The notes under the pieces: model-generated
Told to the model about the DNA's origin: nothing
Database searches by the model: none
Seen by the model: only the letters and a program-made list of their open reading frames with translations
Program-made: the position numbers and the translations under genes
NCBI GenBank assembly: GCA_023512835.1
Contig: CM042090.1
Span: 51,070,996 to 51,134,995, forward strand
Length of the DNA: 64,000 bases
Reading direction: 5' to 3'
DNA from: Taxillus chinensis
Lineage: Eukaryota; Streptophyta; Magnoliopsida; Santalales; Loranthaceae
Shown: positions 44,305 through 55,416 of the stretch, one piece after another
How positions within the stretch are numbered: the stretch's first letter is position 1
How the letters are laid out: each line of letters starts with the position of its first letter

Positions 44305-44677
44305 ACGGTTCAAGGAACCTGCTGGGGCATTTTAATGTTTTCTTTTTGTTGTTGTTTTTTTTTTTGTTATTCTGAATTGCTGTAACCTTTATTTTGAAAA
44401 TGGGAATAAAATGAAACTTTTTTAAAGCATCCCCTTGCATTTCATGGCATGTGCATTATCATATATAGTTGAGTAAGTCAAACTTTTTCAAACAAGTATG
44501 ATAAATTCAGAGATATGGTAAGGAAAGAAGAAACGAGTTGCTTAAGACTTGGCCATAATCCAAACTGGGAATAGTCGATTAATGCGAGATAGAGGAAGGC
44601 TGGAACATGAGAAGATCCCGAGCTACCATAAGACATCAAGCTCTGCTTAGAAAAAGAAGACCAGCCCACTATCCCTA
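44301..44677 (+). other. Probable intron between protease and RT, Ogre F
   Basis: gtaaac donor at 44301 overlapping the stop, then a long T-rich region (44336-44365) and about 375 bp without coding similarity before RT, which is in another frame. Ogre elements are known to splice an intron at this position to join Pro to RT. The acceptor was not fixed; several AG dinucleotides occur between 44570 and 44675. Confidence 0.6.
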
Positions 44678-45427
44678 GTGAAGACCCGATCCACGATCGT
44701 AAACTTCGGAACAGCCGCTGAGCCAAAAGAATTGAGATTGGGGTCTTTAATCCCCAATAATGTCAAAGATCAGCTACTTGATCTTCTCAAGTCCTACATT
44801 GATGTGTTCGCCTGGTCCTACAAAGATATGCCAGGATTGGATATAGATATAGTGCAGCACCAGTTGCCCTTGAGACCTGAGTGTAAGCCTGTCCAGCAAA
44901 AGCTAAGGAGGATGAGACCGGAGATGATACTAAAGATCAAAGAAGAAGTCAAAAAGCAATGGGATGCAGGGTTCCTTAGTGTGGCCCACTATCCAGAATG
45001 GGTGGCCAATATCGTACCAGTTCCAAAGAAAGGGGGAAAGGTCCGTATGTGTGTAGACTATCGCGACCTCAATAGGGCTAGTCCTAAAGATAACTTCTCA
45101 CTACCTCACATTGACACTTTGGTAGACAACACGGCAAGACATACTATGTTTTCCTTCATGGATGGGTTCTCTGGTTATAACCAAATTCGGATGGATCCTG
45201 AACACAAGGAAAAGACTACATTCATCACTATATGGGGCACCTTTTGCTACAATGTCATGCCTTTTGGACTCAAAAATGCCGGGGCAACTTATCAAAGAGC
45301 CATGGTAACACTATTCCATGACATGATGCACAAAGAAGTAGAGGTCTATGTCAATGATATGATCGCCAAGTCAAAAGGAGACAAGGACCATGTGGAAGTG
45401 TTGCGTAAGCTCTTCGACAGACTGTGA
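44678..45427 (+). pseudogene. pol: Reverse transcriptase, Ogre F
   Basis: Readable from DVFAWSYKDMPGLDIDIVQH through VKKQWDAGFLSVAHYPEWV, VRMCVDYRDLNRASPKDNF, FMDGFSGYNQIRMDPEHKE and VMPFGLKNAGATYQRAM. The catalytic YVDD box reads YVND (aat at 45353-45355), a G-to-A change that removes one of the two metal-binding aspartates. The ORF stops with tga at 45425; the thumb continues in the next ORF. RT copies element RNA; this copy should be inactive. Confidence 0.92.
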
Positions 45428-45436
45428 AAATATCAA

Positions 45437-46870
45437 TTGAAGTTAAATCCATCCAAATGTACCTTTGGGGCTACGTCAGGCAAGCTATTGGGATTCATCA
45501 TCAGTCAACGGGGAATTGAAATTGATCCCGATAAAGTCCGGGCCATCCAAGATATGCCTGTGCCAAAAACTATCAAGGAAGTTAGAGGATTCCTCGGAAG
45601 ACTCAACTACGTCGCTCGGTTCATTTCACAACTCACTATGACTTGTGAACCCGTCTTCAAGGTGCTGTGCAAGAATAGTCCCGAAGTGTGGAACAAAGAA
45701 TGTCAGGAGGCCTTTGATACAATTAAGCAGTATTTGATGAACCCTCCAATTTTGGTTCCCCCAGTATCTGGTCAACCTCTGATTTTGTACTTAACAGTCC
45801 GAGAAACCTCGATGGGTTGTGTACTGGGACAACATGATGCCTCAGGGAAGAAAGAGCAAATCATTTACTATCTGAGCAAGAAGTTTACACCTTGTGAGGA
45901 AAAGTACACTCCTCTGGAAAAGACTTGTTGTGCCCTCGCTTGGACAACACGAAGGTTAAGGCAATATACACTCTACCATACCACATGGCTCATCTCTAGA
46001 CCTGACCCGCTCAAATACCTATTGGAAAAGCCATCCATGACGGGAAGAATTGCTAAGTGGCAGCTACTCTTAGCAGAATATGACATTGTCTATGTGCCTC
46101 AAAAGGCCATCAAAGGAAGTGCCATAGCTGATTATCTAGCAGATCGAGCCTTGGAAGATTATGAGCCGACAATCTCTGATTTCCCAGATGAATTCATCAA
46201 CACCATCCAAGAAAATGAAGAGCCAGACACATGGACTCTTTGGTTTGATGGAGCATCAAGCTTATCTGGTCATGGCATCGGGGCAGTCCTAATTTCCCCA
46301 TTCGGAGTACATTTTCCGATGGCTGCCAAGTTGACATTCCCTTGCACAAACAATATAGCAGAATATGAAGCTTGTGTAATGGGCCTCCAAGAGGCATTGA
46401 GTAAAGGAATCAGGAAATTACAAGTGTTCGGGGATTCAACTCTAGTCATTTATCAAGTTAGAAAGGAATGGGAAACTCGAAATCACAAGTTGATTCCTTA
46501 CCGACAAATGATTTGTGAAATGGCTAACCTATTTGATGAAATTACATTTGAACACATGTCAAGAGAGCATAATCGAATTCCCGATGCTTTAGCAACTCTA
46601 GCCTCCCTCCTTCGATTGGACACATGCTTCGAAATACCAAGCTTTGACATCAATGTGAACAAGGAACCCATTTACAACATGGTAACCAATGTTGACACCG
46701 ATAACAAGCCTTGGTATCAAGATATCAAACAGTACCTGTCCCAAAGACTCATATCCGGTAGGGGCCTCGAGCGAGAAAAAAAAACATCCGACGAGCAAGC
46801 ATCAATTACTTCCTCGACGGTTCAATCCTATACAGACGCAACCATAACCAAGTTTTACTGTGGTGCTTAG
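45437..46870 (+). pseudogene. pol: RNase H and archaeal-type RNase H, Ogre F
   Basis: 477 codons covering RT thumb (LNPSKCTFGATSGKLLGFII), the standard RNase H (SMGCVLGQHDASGKKEQ, YTPLEKTCCALAWTTRRL) and a tether ending GSAIADYLADRALEDYEP. A second, archaeal-type RNase H follows from about residue 265 (WTLWFDGASSLSGHGIGAVL, NNIAEYEACVMGLQEAL, VFGDSTLVIYQV) with its acidic residues present. The second RNase H is a Tat/Ogre hallmark. The first appears to have lost one acidic residue (LTVRETSMG). The true frame is lost near 46780 in a run of A's. Confidence 0.9.
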
Positions 46871-47958
46871 ACAAAGATGAAGCAGCTCGAGTCACCAATG
46901 AGGTTCACAACGGCGACTGCGGATCTCACGCAAATGGGCATACACTAACTAGGCAGATCATGAGGATGGGCTACTATTGGGTTACTATGGAAAAGGACTG
47001 CATCGAGCATGTACGTAAATGTCTTAAATGCCAGATTTATGGGGATCGCATTCAAGCACCCCCATCTAAGCTACACGTGCTTACATCTCCGTGTCCATTT
47101 GCATTATGGGGCATGGATGTCATTGGGCCCATATTCCCAAAAGCCTCTAATGGACATAGATTCATTCTTGTAGCCATCGGCTATTTCACTAAGTGGGTTG
47201 AAGCAGCCTCCTACGTCCAAGTCACTCAGTCAGTAATCACTAAATTTGTCCGCAACAACATCATGTGCCACTATGGGCTCCCAGAGCATATTATAACAGA
47301 TAATGCTGCCAATCTAAATAGTCGGATGATGGACAATTTGTGTGAACAGTTCAAAATCCGACATCGCAACTCAACACCGTACCGTCCTCAAATGAATGGA
47401 GCGGTAGAAGCAGCAAACAAGAACTTCAAGAACATTATCCAAAAAATGACTGAGACGTACAAAGATTGGAGCGAGAAACTCCCATATGCACTACATGCCT
47501 ATAGAACCACAGTTCGGACTTCAACTGGGGCAATGCCATTTTCCTTAGTTTATGGCATGGAGGCTGTTTTACCGGTGGAAGTAGAAATCCCATCTCTGAG
47601 GGTGCTCATGGATACCAAGCTAGATGAATCCGAATGGGTTAAGAACCGTTTCGGACAGTTGAACCTGATTGACGGGAAGCGATTCACAGCAGTTTGCCGA
47701 GGTCAACTTTATCAAAAGAGAATGATGGCTAGCTTCAACAAAAAGGTGCGACCAAGGGCATTTCAAGAAGGAGACCTGGTCCTGAAAAAGATACTACCAG
47801 TACAGCATGATCACAGAGGCAAATGGACTCCAAATTATGAGGGGCCGTATGTTGTAAAAAGAGCATTCTCAGGTGGTGCACTTGTCCTCACCAAAATGGA
47901 TGGAGACGAACTCCCGAACCCTGTAAACAGTGATGCTATAAAGAAATTTTATGTTTAA
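46800..47958 (+). pseudogene. int: Integrase, Ogre F
   Basis: Begins in frame near 46800 (YFLDGSILYRRNHNQVLLW). HHCC zinc-binding domain: EVHNGDCGSHANGH...CLKC (46900-47035). The catalytic triad is intact: Asp in GMDVIGP (47116-47118), Asp in ITDNAAN (47299-47301) and Glu in GAVEAANK (47407-47409), with D and E separated by 35 residues. C-terminal KVRPRAFQEGDLVLKKIL and WTPNYEGPYVVKRAFSGGAL. There is no chromodomain, as expected for Tat. This is the best preserved domain of F; the open frame 46960-47958 has no stops. Confidence 0.93.
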
Positions 47959-49160
47959 TTTTTGTTCTTGTACCAAAGTGGATTTGAAATTGCCATTTAT
48001 TGAAATAATTCTCCATGTTCTTGAACCTTTTCTCTATCCTTATTTACCATTTAGGGAGCCTTTCCCTGAGTAAAAGCAAAAAAAAGAAAGCACTAAAGAG
48101 CCAAAAAAAAGGGCTTTCTTATCTTGCAAAAGAATTCCAAACAGTGATTCACTACTTTTTCCAAATCAAAACCAGCTTGCCTAAGTGAGTCTAAATCTCA
48201 CGCTCATCATCTCCTTCATATAAATGGCAACAAAATCTCATTTTGGTACAAAGACGAGGAAGTCGCAGGTAAGAGCGGACTTGGTGAAAACCCGAAAGGG
48301 CGCCAAGGGTAAAATACAAAGCTCTGTGAAAAGAGAGAAGAATTAAAGGCGGATTTAGTGAAAACCCGAAAGGGCACTAAGGGTACAATACAAAGCCAAA
48401 CAAAGGGACCAGGATCCAAAGTCACCTAAAGCAGTCTGATAAAATCTCAAGCACCTCAGAGGGACTGATCGGTTACTCTACATCAAAGGCCAGCCTGCGA
48501 ACAGAAGGATTGGTCAAGTCTTGAGCATATTTTGATCAACTTTGTAGACCAATATCTTAAAAATCTGTCATTCTGTTTTATAAAAGGAAGACTTGTTAAA
48601 CTCTTATGATAATGCATGAGTCATGTTGGGTATGATGACGTAGTTTTCTCAAAATTCTTTGTCATTTTTCAAAATTCTTTTTAAAAAAAAAAATCCCCAA
48701 GCAGAGTTTTCTTGAACATTCCATGCATGGGGATATCAGCATGCAGAAAAGATGGAGCCCTGGTCTCTTGGAGCAAAGAGAGAACAAAAAGCACAAGTCA
48801 TCCATTGGCCTCTTTCCCGACGGAGGAGAAGGATTCACAAACTTAATCATCAAGTCACATACATTCACGCATCTTCATGCATCATTAGCATACATCCTAT
48901 CATGTTTGTTCTTCTTACTCATAGGATTATCCGTATATCAGAATGACATGAGGATTCATCTCATGATCTACCAACAGTTAAGCTTCGAAGACAAATGAGG
49001 ACTCACCCTCGACAAACAGAATTCCCTTTCAAAATCAAAGAACTAAACTCGGCAGACCTAGATTGTAAGCCCAAGCATGACTCTTGAGTGGTAATCTCGT
49101 AGAGCGATCTCTTAGAGTGAACTCGTAGAGGGAGCCATGATAGAGTCACTTATCCATAGC
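47959..49160 (+). other. 3' untranslated region of Ogre F
   Basis: 1.2 kb non-coding. Two copies of a gtgaaaacccgaaagggc block (about 48280 and 48360) form a short tandem duplication that I also associate with Tat/Ogre 3' regions. The last 90 bp resembles 12339-12438. No supported ORF. Confidence 0.65.
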
Positions 49161-49592
49161 CCAAGAAGCTATTCGGCCCAAGAAGCCACCCTCCATAGCC
49201 CAAGAAGCTATTCGGCCCAAGAAGCCACCTTTATAGCCTGAGACGCTATTATTCGGCCCAAGAAGCCACCCTCATAGCCCAAGAAGCTATTTGGCCCAAA
49301 AAGCCACCTTTATGGCCCGAGATGCTATTATTCAGCCCAAGAAGCCACCTTTATAGCCCGAGACGCTATTATTCGGCCCAAGAAGCCACCCTTATAGCCC
49401 AAGAAGTTATTCGGCCCAAGAAGCCACCCTTATAGCCCAAGAAGCTATTCGGCCCAAGAAGCCACCCTCATAGCCCAAGAAGCTATTCGGCTCAAGAAGC
49501 CATCCTCATAGCCCAAGAAGCTAATCAACCCAAGATGTCATATCATAGCCCAAGAAGCTATTCGGCCCAAGAAGCCACCCTCATAACCAAAA
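49161..49592. repeat. 38-bp tandem repeat, Ogre F 3' UTR
   Basis: About eleven units of tagcccaagaagctattcgg followed by cccaagaagccaccctca, with small variants. Ogre elements are known for variable tandem arrays just upstream of the 3' LTR. Confidence 0.95.
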
Positions 49593-49702
49593 ATACTGCA
49601 TAAATCTCACAGCAATGCCAAACTCCAAGGAGATCTAACCATTCAAAATAGGTATTTGGTTATCTTTGTACATCATTTGTATACAAACAATGCACATTAT
49701 GG
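49593..49702 (+). other. Junction before the 3' LTR of F
   Basis: No polypurine tract is visible. The last bases (cacattatggcgtg) nearly duplicate the genomic flank at the 5' LTR of F (gcattatggcg at 34760-34770), which is LTR2 sequence. See findings. Confidence 0.6.
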
Positions 49703-51004
49703 CGTGTGTTGTACCCCATTTTGACCGGGTTAGATCGCAACCGTACTTCAAGAAGAACCACTAAGTAATAGAGGATGACATTCGGAGAACAACGCACTTG
49801 ATCACACTTGATTCCGAGGAAAAAGAAATGATTATGATAAAAGTACCAAGTTGAATTGGACAACCGGTGGGCAGCCCGCTATTTTATTAATAACTTCCCT
49901 GATACTTGTCGTAATCCAACAAAGTCAATTGAATTGATTAGATAACATCTTTATCTATCATTTTCCATTGGTTTTAGAATATTCCAGGTTGTATTCAATT
50001 AGTTATGATTTTTCAAAGTTGGCAACCAAACCTTGTACAAATTTGGGGGAGACAGCTAGTGCGCAGCGCACTATTTTGCCAATAACTTTCTCAATACTTA
50101 TTGGATCTGAATAAAGTCAATTGCATTAGTTAGATAACATCTTTATCTATCATCTTCAACTGGCTCTAGGGTAATCCGAGTGCTGTGTAATTATCTATGA
50201 ATTTTTGAATCGGACGGGCAGAATGCTCATTTTATCATGTACCTTTGTGCGGTATTTCCCACTTTTCTCCTAAATGCATGATCCTTTTGGAGTGATTCCA
50301 CTTTCAGAAGATAGATAACAGAATTTCGAGAAAAACAAGACCAATTTGGCTCTAATCCGAGCTCTGTGGAGAAAGTTATGAATTTTTGAAGTTGCCACGG
50401 AAATCTGCCAATTTTCCACGAATTTTGGTTCTTCATATGCATGTTTGTCCCACATTGCCAGTTTTGCTTCTCCTTCGCCCAGTATATATACAAAGGCACT
50501 CTCCTTACACACCAAGTGATAACAAGAGAGGCCTAAGGAAGCCCAAGTAGAGTCGCCACGTGGCGACCAAGCCCACACACGGAAATTTTTGGGGAAGCCC
50601 AAATCCGGCGGTCAAACTTGGTCAAATCCGGACTAAGCCCACTAATGCGGAATAAGGACCTACTGATGCGGAATAAGGTCACTGATCCGGAATAAGCCCA
50701 GATCCGGAGGTCAAACCTGGTCAAATCCGAGCTAAAGCCCACTAATGCGGAATAAGGACCTACTGATGCAGAATAAGGCCAGATCCGGAGGTCAAACCTG
50801 GTCAAATCCGAGCTAAAGCCCACTGATGCGAAATAAGGACGTACTGATGCGGAATAAGGCCAGATCTGGAGGTCAAACCTGGTCAAATCCGAGCCTGGTC
50901 AAATCCGAGCTAAGCCATAGATGCGGAATAAGCTCATTAGTGTGGAATAAGGACCTACTGATGCGAAATAAGGCCACTGATCCGGAATAAGCCCAGATCC
51001 AGAG

Positions 51005-52226
51005 TGTCACGGGGTCAGGTTTCCTGCGCCCCTCAACCCCTTACAGCACTTAGCTTCTCTATCCACGGTCCGCTAAGTTTAGCCTTTGAGGGTTGAAGCG
51101 CACGTAGACTGGTTTCGCCCTGCCACTGGGCTCATCAGGAGAACGGCTCCAGTTCCCGACCAGTTTGTGTAAGGATAGCCAAATCCCTTCTTCAACGTCA
51201 AGTCCTTGACTAGCGGCGTGCTCCCCGCATTCAACCGGGTCGGCACGTCTGAACTCCGAAGGGGTTCCATCCATTCTCCTCCACGAATTGCCTGGAACCT
51301 TCTCGCTGCGCACCATCTATGCTTCAACCAACCCCTCTCCTTTACGTAGCACGAATCCATTCCTGAATCGTGCCACTAAGAAACGTCCCGCCAGCACCAT
51401 GCTGCTCGGGTCGTGACATTCTCCTCCACCCAATCCTCGCAACGTCCTCGTTGCGCTTGTCGACATCGCTTCCCCGCAGGCGATGGCATCGTTACCTCGA
51501 CGCCCTCCCACTCGCCCAATGTCACCTGACTTGGACATTGCTTCCCCGCTAGGTTGCAACACCTTTACCAAGATGCTCGCCCCACTCGCCCAATGTCCAA
51601 AGGATAGGAGGCTTCCAAGATCGCTCCGACGCGCTCCTTCGTACTCCCTTGCCCAACTCTGTATCACACTCTAGGATACTCCAACTCTATGGACGCAAGG
51701 CGTGCAAGACACTATCGGTCGACTCACCTCTGTGAGCTCCCACCTTGGGATCACGCTACTCGCGAGAGTGCTCGGCGAGTCTTCAGGATACGGGCCGGTT
51801 CAGCTCTGATACCACTTGTCACGGGGTCAGGTTTCCTGCGCCCCTCAACCCCTTGCAGCACTTAGCTTCTCTATCCACGGTCCGCTAAGTTTAGCCTTTG
51901 AGGGTTGAAGCGCACGTAGACTGGTTTCGCCCCTTGGGCTCATCAGGAGAACGGCTCCAGTTCCCGACCAGTTTGTGTAAGGATGGCCAAATCCCTTCTT
52001 CAACGTCAAGTCCTCGACTAGCGGTGTGCTCCCCGCATTCAACCGGGTCGGCACGTCTGAACTCCGAAGGGGTTCCATCCGTTCTCCTCCACGAACTACC
52101 TGGAACCTTCTCGCTACGCACCATCTACGCTTCAACCAACCCCTTTCCTTTACGTAGCACGAATCCATTCCTGAATCGTGCCACTAAGAAACGTCCCGCC
52201 AGCACCACGCTGCTCGGGTCGTGACA
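51005..52226 (-). mobile_element. TRIM retrotransposon
   Basis: 1.2-kb non-autonomous element with 414- and 410-bp direct repeats (51005-51418 and 51817-52226; tgtcacggggtcagg...gggtcgtgaca) around a 398-bp interior without a gene. On the minus strand the interior starts agtggtatcagagc (iMet PBS, 51803-51814) and ends gggtggaggagaa (polypurine tract, 51419-51431). A 4-bp TSD ggag/agag has one mismatch. The LTRs differ at about a dozen sites, nearly all transitions. It relies on proteins of other elements. It interrupts the tandem array of the 3' LTR of F. Confidence 0.93.
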
Positions 52227-52604
52227 GGAGGTCAAACTTGGTCAAATCCGAGCTAAAGCCCACTGATGCGGAATAAGGACATACTGATGCGGAATAAGGC
52301 CAGATCTGGAAGTCAAACCTAGTCAAATCCGAGCTAAGCCCATTGATGCGGAATAAGCTCATTAGTGCGGAATAAGGACCTATTGATGCGGAATAAGGCC
52401 ACTAATCCGGAATAAGCCCGGATCCGGAGGTCAAACCGGGTCAAATCCAAGCTAAGCCCATTGATGTGGAATAAGCTCATTAGTGCGGAGTAAGGACCTA
52501 TTGATGTTGAATAAGGCCACTGATCTGGAATAAGCCCAGATCCGGAGGTCAAACTTGGTCAAATCCGAGCTAGACCCATTGATGCGGAACAAGCTCATTA
52601 GTGC

Positions 52605-54532
52605 TGTAAGGACCCGTACCTTGAGTTAGTCACAGTTTTGCCTTCTGAGTAGGGTTTTTTCTAGATTTTGACCTAGTGAATGGGCTCAAATGAATTCACG
52701 TGCAAAAGGAAAGATTCTTAGAATGATGTCCTCTATCTACCACAGAAGTTTCAGGCCAAATGGACGTGTATGTGAGGTGCATGTGAAATGAGTCCATTTC
52801 ACGTGCAAGTGTGGTTGTCTTCTACATGATGCAAGGAGGCTAGGGGTGAAGTTTGAGCGCATTTGGAGTGCATATGGAGTTGCACGTGAATTGGGGAATT
52901 CACGTTCAAATTGGCGTGCAGCCATATTTTTGCATGGTTCCCTTGGTTTTGACATTCTAATGATCTTTCTCCAAAGGACCATGTTGAAATTCTGGGTATT
53001 TTGGCCTATATGGGTGCGGAAAGGTGGTAACTTGTGTGATCAAAACTACGTCGTTTTGATCCTGGGATTTACTTAATCAAAACTACGTCGTTTTGATGTG
53101 GGTAGTGTCTATATAATGAGGGCTTGAGTTTGAGTTTAGGGTTCTTGTGTTCTTCTTTGCTGCAGCTGCTGCCAGAGAGAGAGAGAGGATCTCCGGGCAG
53201 TTGCCGTGGTGGTTCGCATCGTTGGAGGGTGTCTAGCGTAGAGGTTAGGACAAAAGTCTGAGGTAGGGATTCATGTTCTTCCTAACTCTCCTCTGTTCTA
53301 GGATATTCGCCTATATATATATATATGTAAATCCATATAGGTGTGATCTCCTATATGGATGTTGGCCTTCGGTGGCATGTTTTATTGATTCGATGTTGAA
53401 TTTGGCCTGAGGATTTTCCTGGGTTTGTTTATGCCCACCATGTGTTTGATGAAATGTCTGTGAGGCCTGCATGCCATGTATTCAATATAATGCCGTTGAG
53501 ACCTTGTATATGGTCTGTCGATGATATACCTGTGTGACTGGTGTGTACTGTGTTTGATTTGTATTTGATAAAAAGCCTGTGAGGCTGATGTGTGTGGCTT
53601 GTATCCGACCATGTTGGTCCCTCTGAAATAAAGTGTAAATGCTGTCTTGAGTTTACATGTTGAGATGTAATGTTATCTTTGTCTGCTGGTCTGTTTGAGA
53701 CGAGAGCGAGATATGGGCCAGGCACAATAGCTGGACCCCTTGAGATTTGGCTAGGACGTGGTCCTGAGTCTCGGTGTAGCACTCACGACGGTGGGCTAAG
53801 TCTACACCCATTCCTGAGGGTAGGTATGGCGCCCAAGGAGGTGGTTGACCATATCTGACTCGGGTGGAAAATGTTGCATTGGTGTCCATGCAACATTCGC
53901 CTGGATGTGGTATGTCATGTCGCCGTGGTGGCGGGGTGTCCTCTGCCCTTCAGTGCGGGCTCAGGTAAAGAGTGTTTACTGGGTGATGTTTGCTTCTTTA
54001 GCCTTAGGCACAACACGAGCACAAGCATACACATATCATGCATGTTGTAGAGCGGGACGGGTGCGGGGAGACCGGATCCCCTCCTGAGCTATGGTTTGCT
54101 CACCCCTCCTATAAACCGTCCTTTTGCGGGGTTTAGCGAGGCGGTAGGTGAAGGCTGAGGAGCTAGGTCCCTGAGGCTGGGAGTTTTATGTTATTTCCTT
54201 TGTTGTGCTCGTGGTTTTATGTTCTGGAATTTGGTTTGGTTTTATTTGTAACAGTACACCTGGCTTCATAGGGGTTTTTCCCCGACTTGGTTGTAATAAA
54301 CATTTAGTCTTTGAAATGAAATAAAATGAGATGTTGTTATTCAATTTGTGTTTGTGTGCATGGTTTGGGAGCAGGAGCATGCCCCTTGGCATGTTAGCCT
54401 GGTTGTGCAAGGTTTGGGACGAGACCGTGCCAGAAGTCCTTTTAAGGTGCTTGCACCAACCCCTTGTCCCTTCGGGTGCGGGCATGGGCAATCACTACTC
54501 ATTTCCAAGTGGAAGGAAATTGGGGCGTGACA
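52605..54532 (+). mobile_element. Solo LTR K (chimeric Tekay-type)
   Basis: 1928 bp, tgtaaggacccg...ggggcgtgaca, with perfect TSD agtgc (52600-52604 and 54533-54537). U3 up to about 53100 closely matches element E (CACGTG hairpins, twin ACGT motifs near 53042 and 53082, TATA near 53108). After the donor-like gtaggg (53263) the sequence no longer follows E: it has different minisatellite-like units, gtaataaac near 54292 as polyadenylation signal, and no conserved gaacctacag block. No interior: a solo LTR of a related but distinct family. Confidence 0.92.
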
Positions 54533-55370
54533 AGTGCGGAATTAGGACCTATTGATGCGGAATAAGGCCACTGATCCGGAATAAGCCCAGATCCGGAGGT
54601 CAAACCTGGTCAAATCCGAGCTAAGCCCATTGATGCGGAATAAGCTCATTAGTGCGGAATAAGGGCACTGATCCGGAATAAGCCTAGATCCAGAGGTCAA
54701 ACCTGGTCAATAATTTTGAAAAACTCCAAAATAGCTCCTCTACAGGTCTGGGAGTGACTCCAAAGCACCGAGACTCTGAAAAATCCAGAAAATTCTTTTT
54801 AAGTGCATTAAATGCCACCATTGTCTCGGAACCCCCCTTTTAAGCATGGGAATTTAGGAGTCTCCAAATATTTAATTCAAATGTCTCGGAACTCCATTTT
54901 TGAGCATAGGGACGGAAGACCTCTGTAATTAAATGTCATTTTCCTCGGGACATCACAGTTGACCTTGGGGATTGCATAACTATTAATTCCCAACGGCTCC
55001 AATGCATCCGGAAATGCATTCCGCCCTTACCCACCAAAGCGTCTAGGTACAACAGAGGATTAAATAATCTCAAACGATTTATTTATTTTTAGGCACTGGG
55101 ACTCCTTTTTCAAAGCACGGGAACTGTGAATTATTGTAAATCGCTGGGAACCGAGAATCCCATTTCCGAAGTCATTAATTCATTGGAACGATGTAGTTGA
55201 CTCATGGGGACTGTAAGGCATCCAATAAATGCCGAGGCATGGGCTGTCTCCCCTGGGATTCCTATAAATAGACTGCCCCAAGAGGCAAGGAGGGGCATCA
55301 ATTATCAAGTAGCAGAAGAGGTTATTCCTGGAGAGAACTTTCTGACTAGATTTCTGAGAAATAAAAAAAT

Positions 55371-55373
<3 letters not shown>

Positions 55374-55412
<39 letters not shown>
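55374..55412. repeat. (GA)n microsatellite in Ogre F 3' LTR
   Basis: About 19 GA units, compared with about 8 at the matching place of the 5' LTR (37491-37506): slippage since insertion. Confidence 0.9.

Positions 55413-55416
<4 letters not shown>

Noticed and set aside
51317..51667. 116-codon minus-strand ORF in the TRIM interior
   Set aside because: It runs from the LTR into the interior across the polypurine tract and has no recognisable motif. TRIMs are non-coding.
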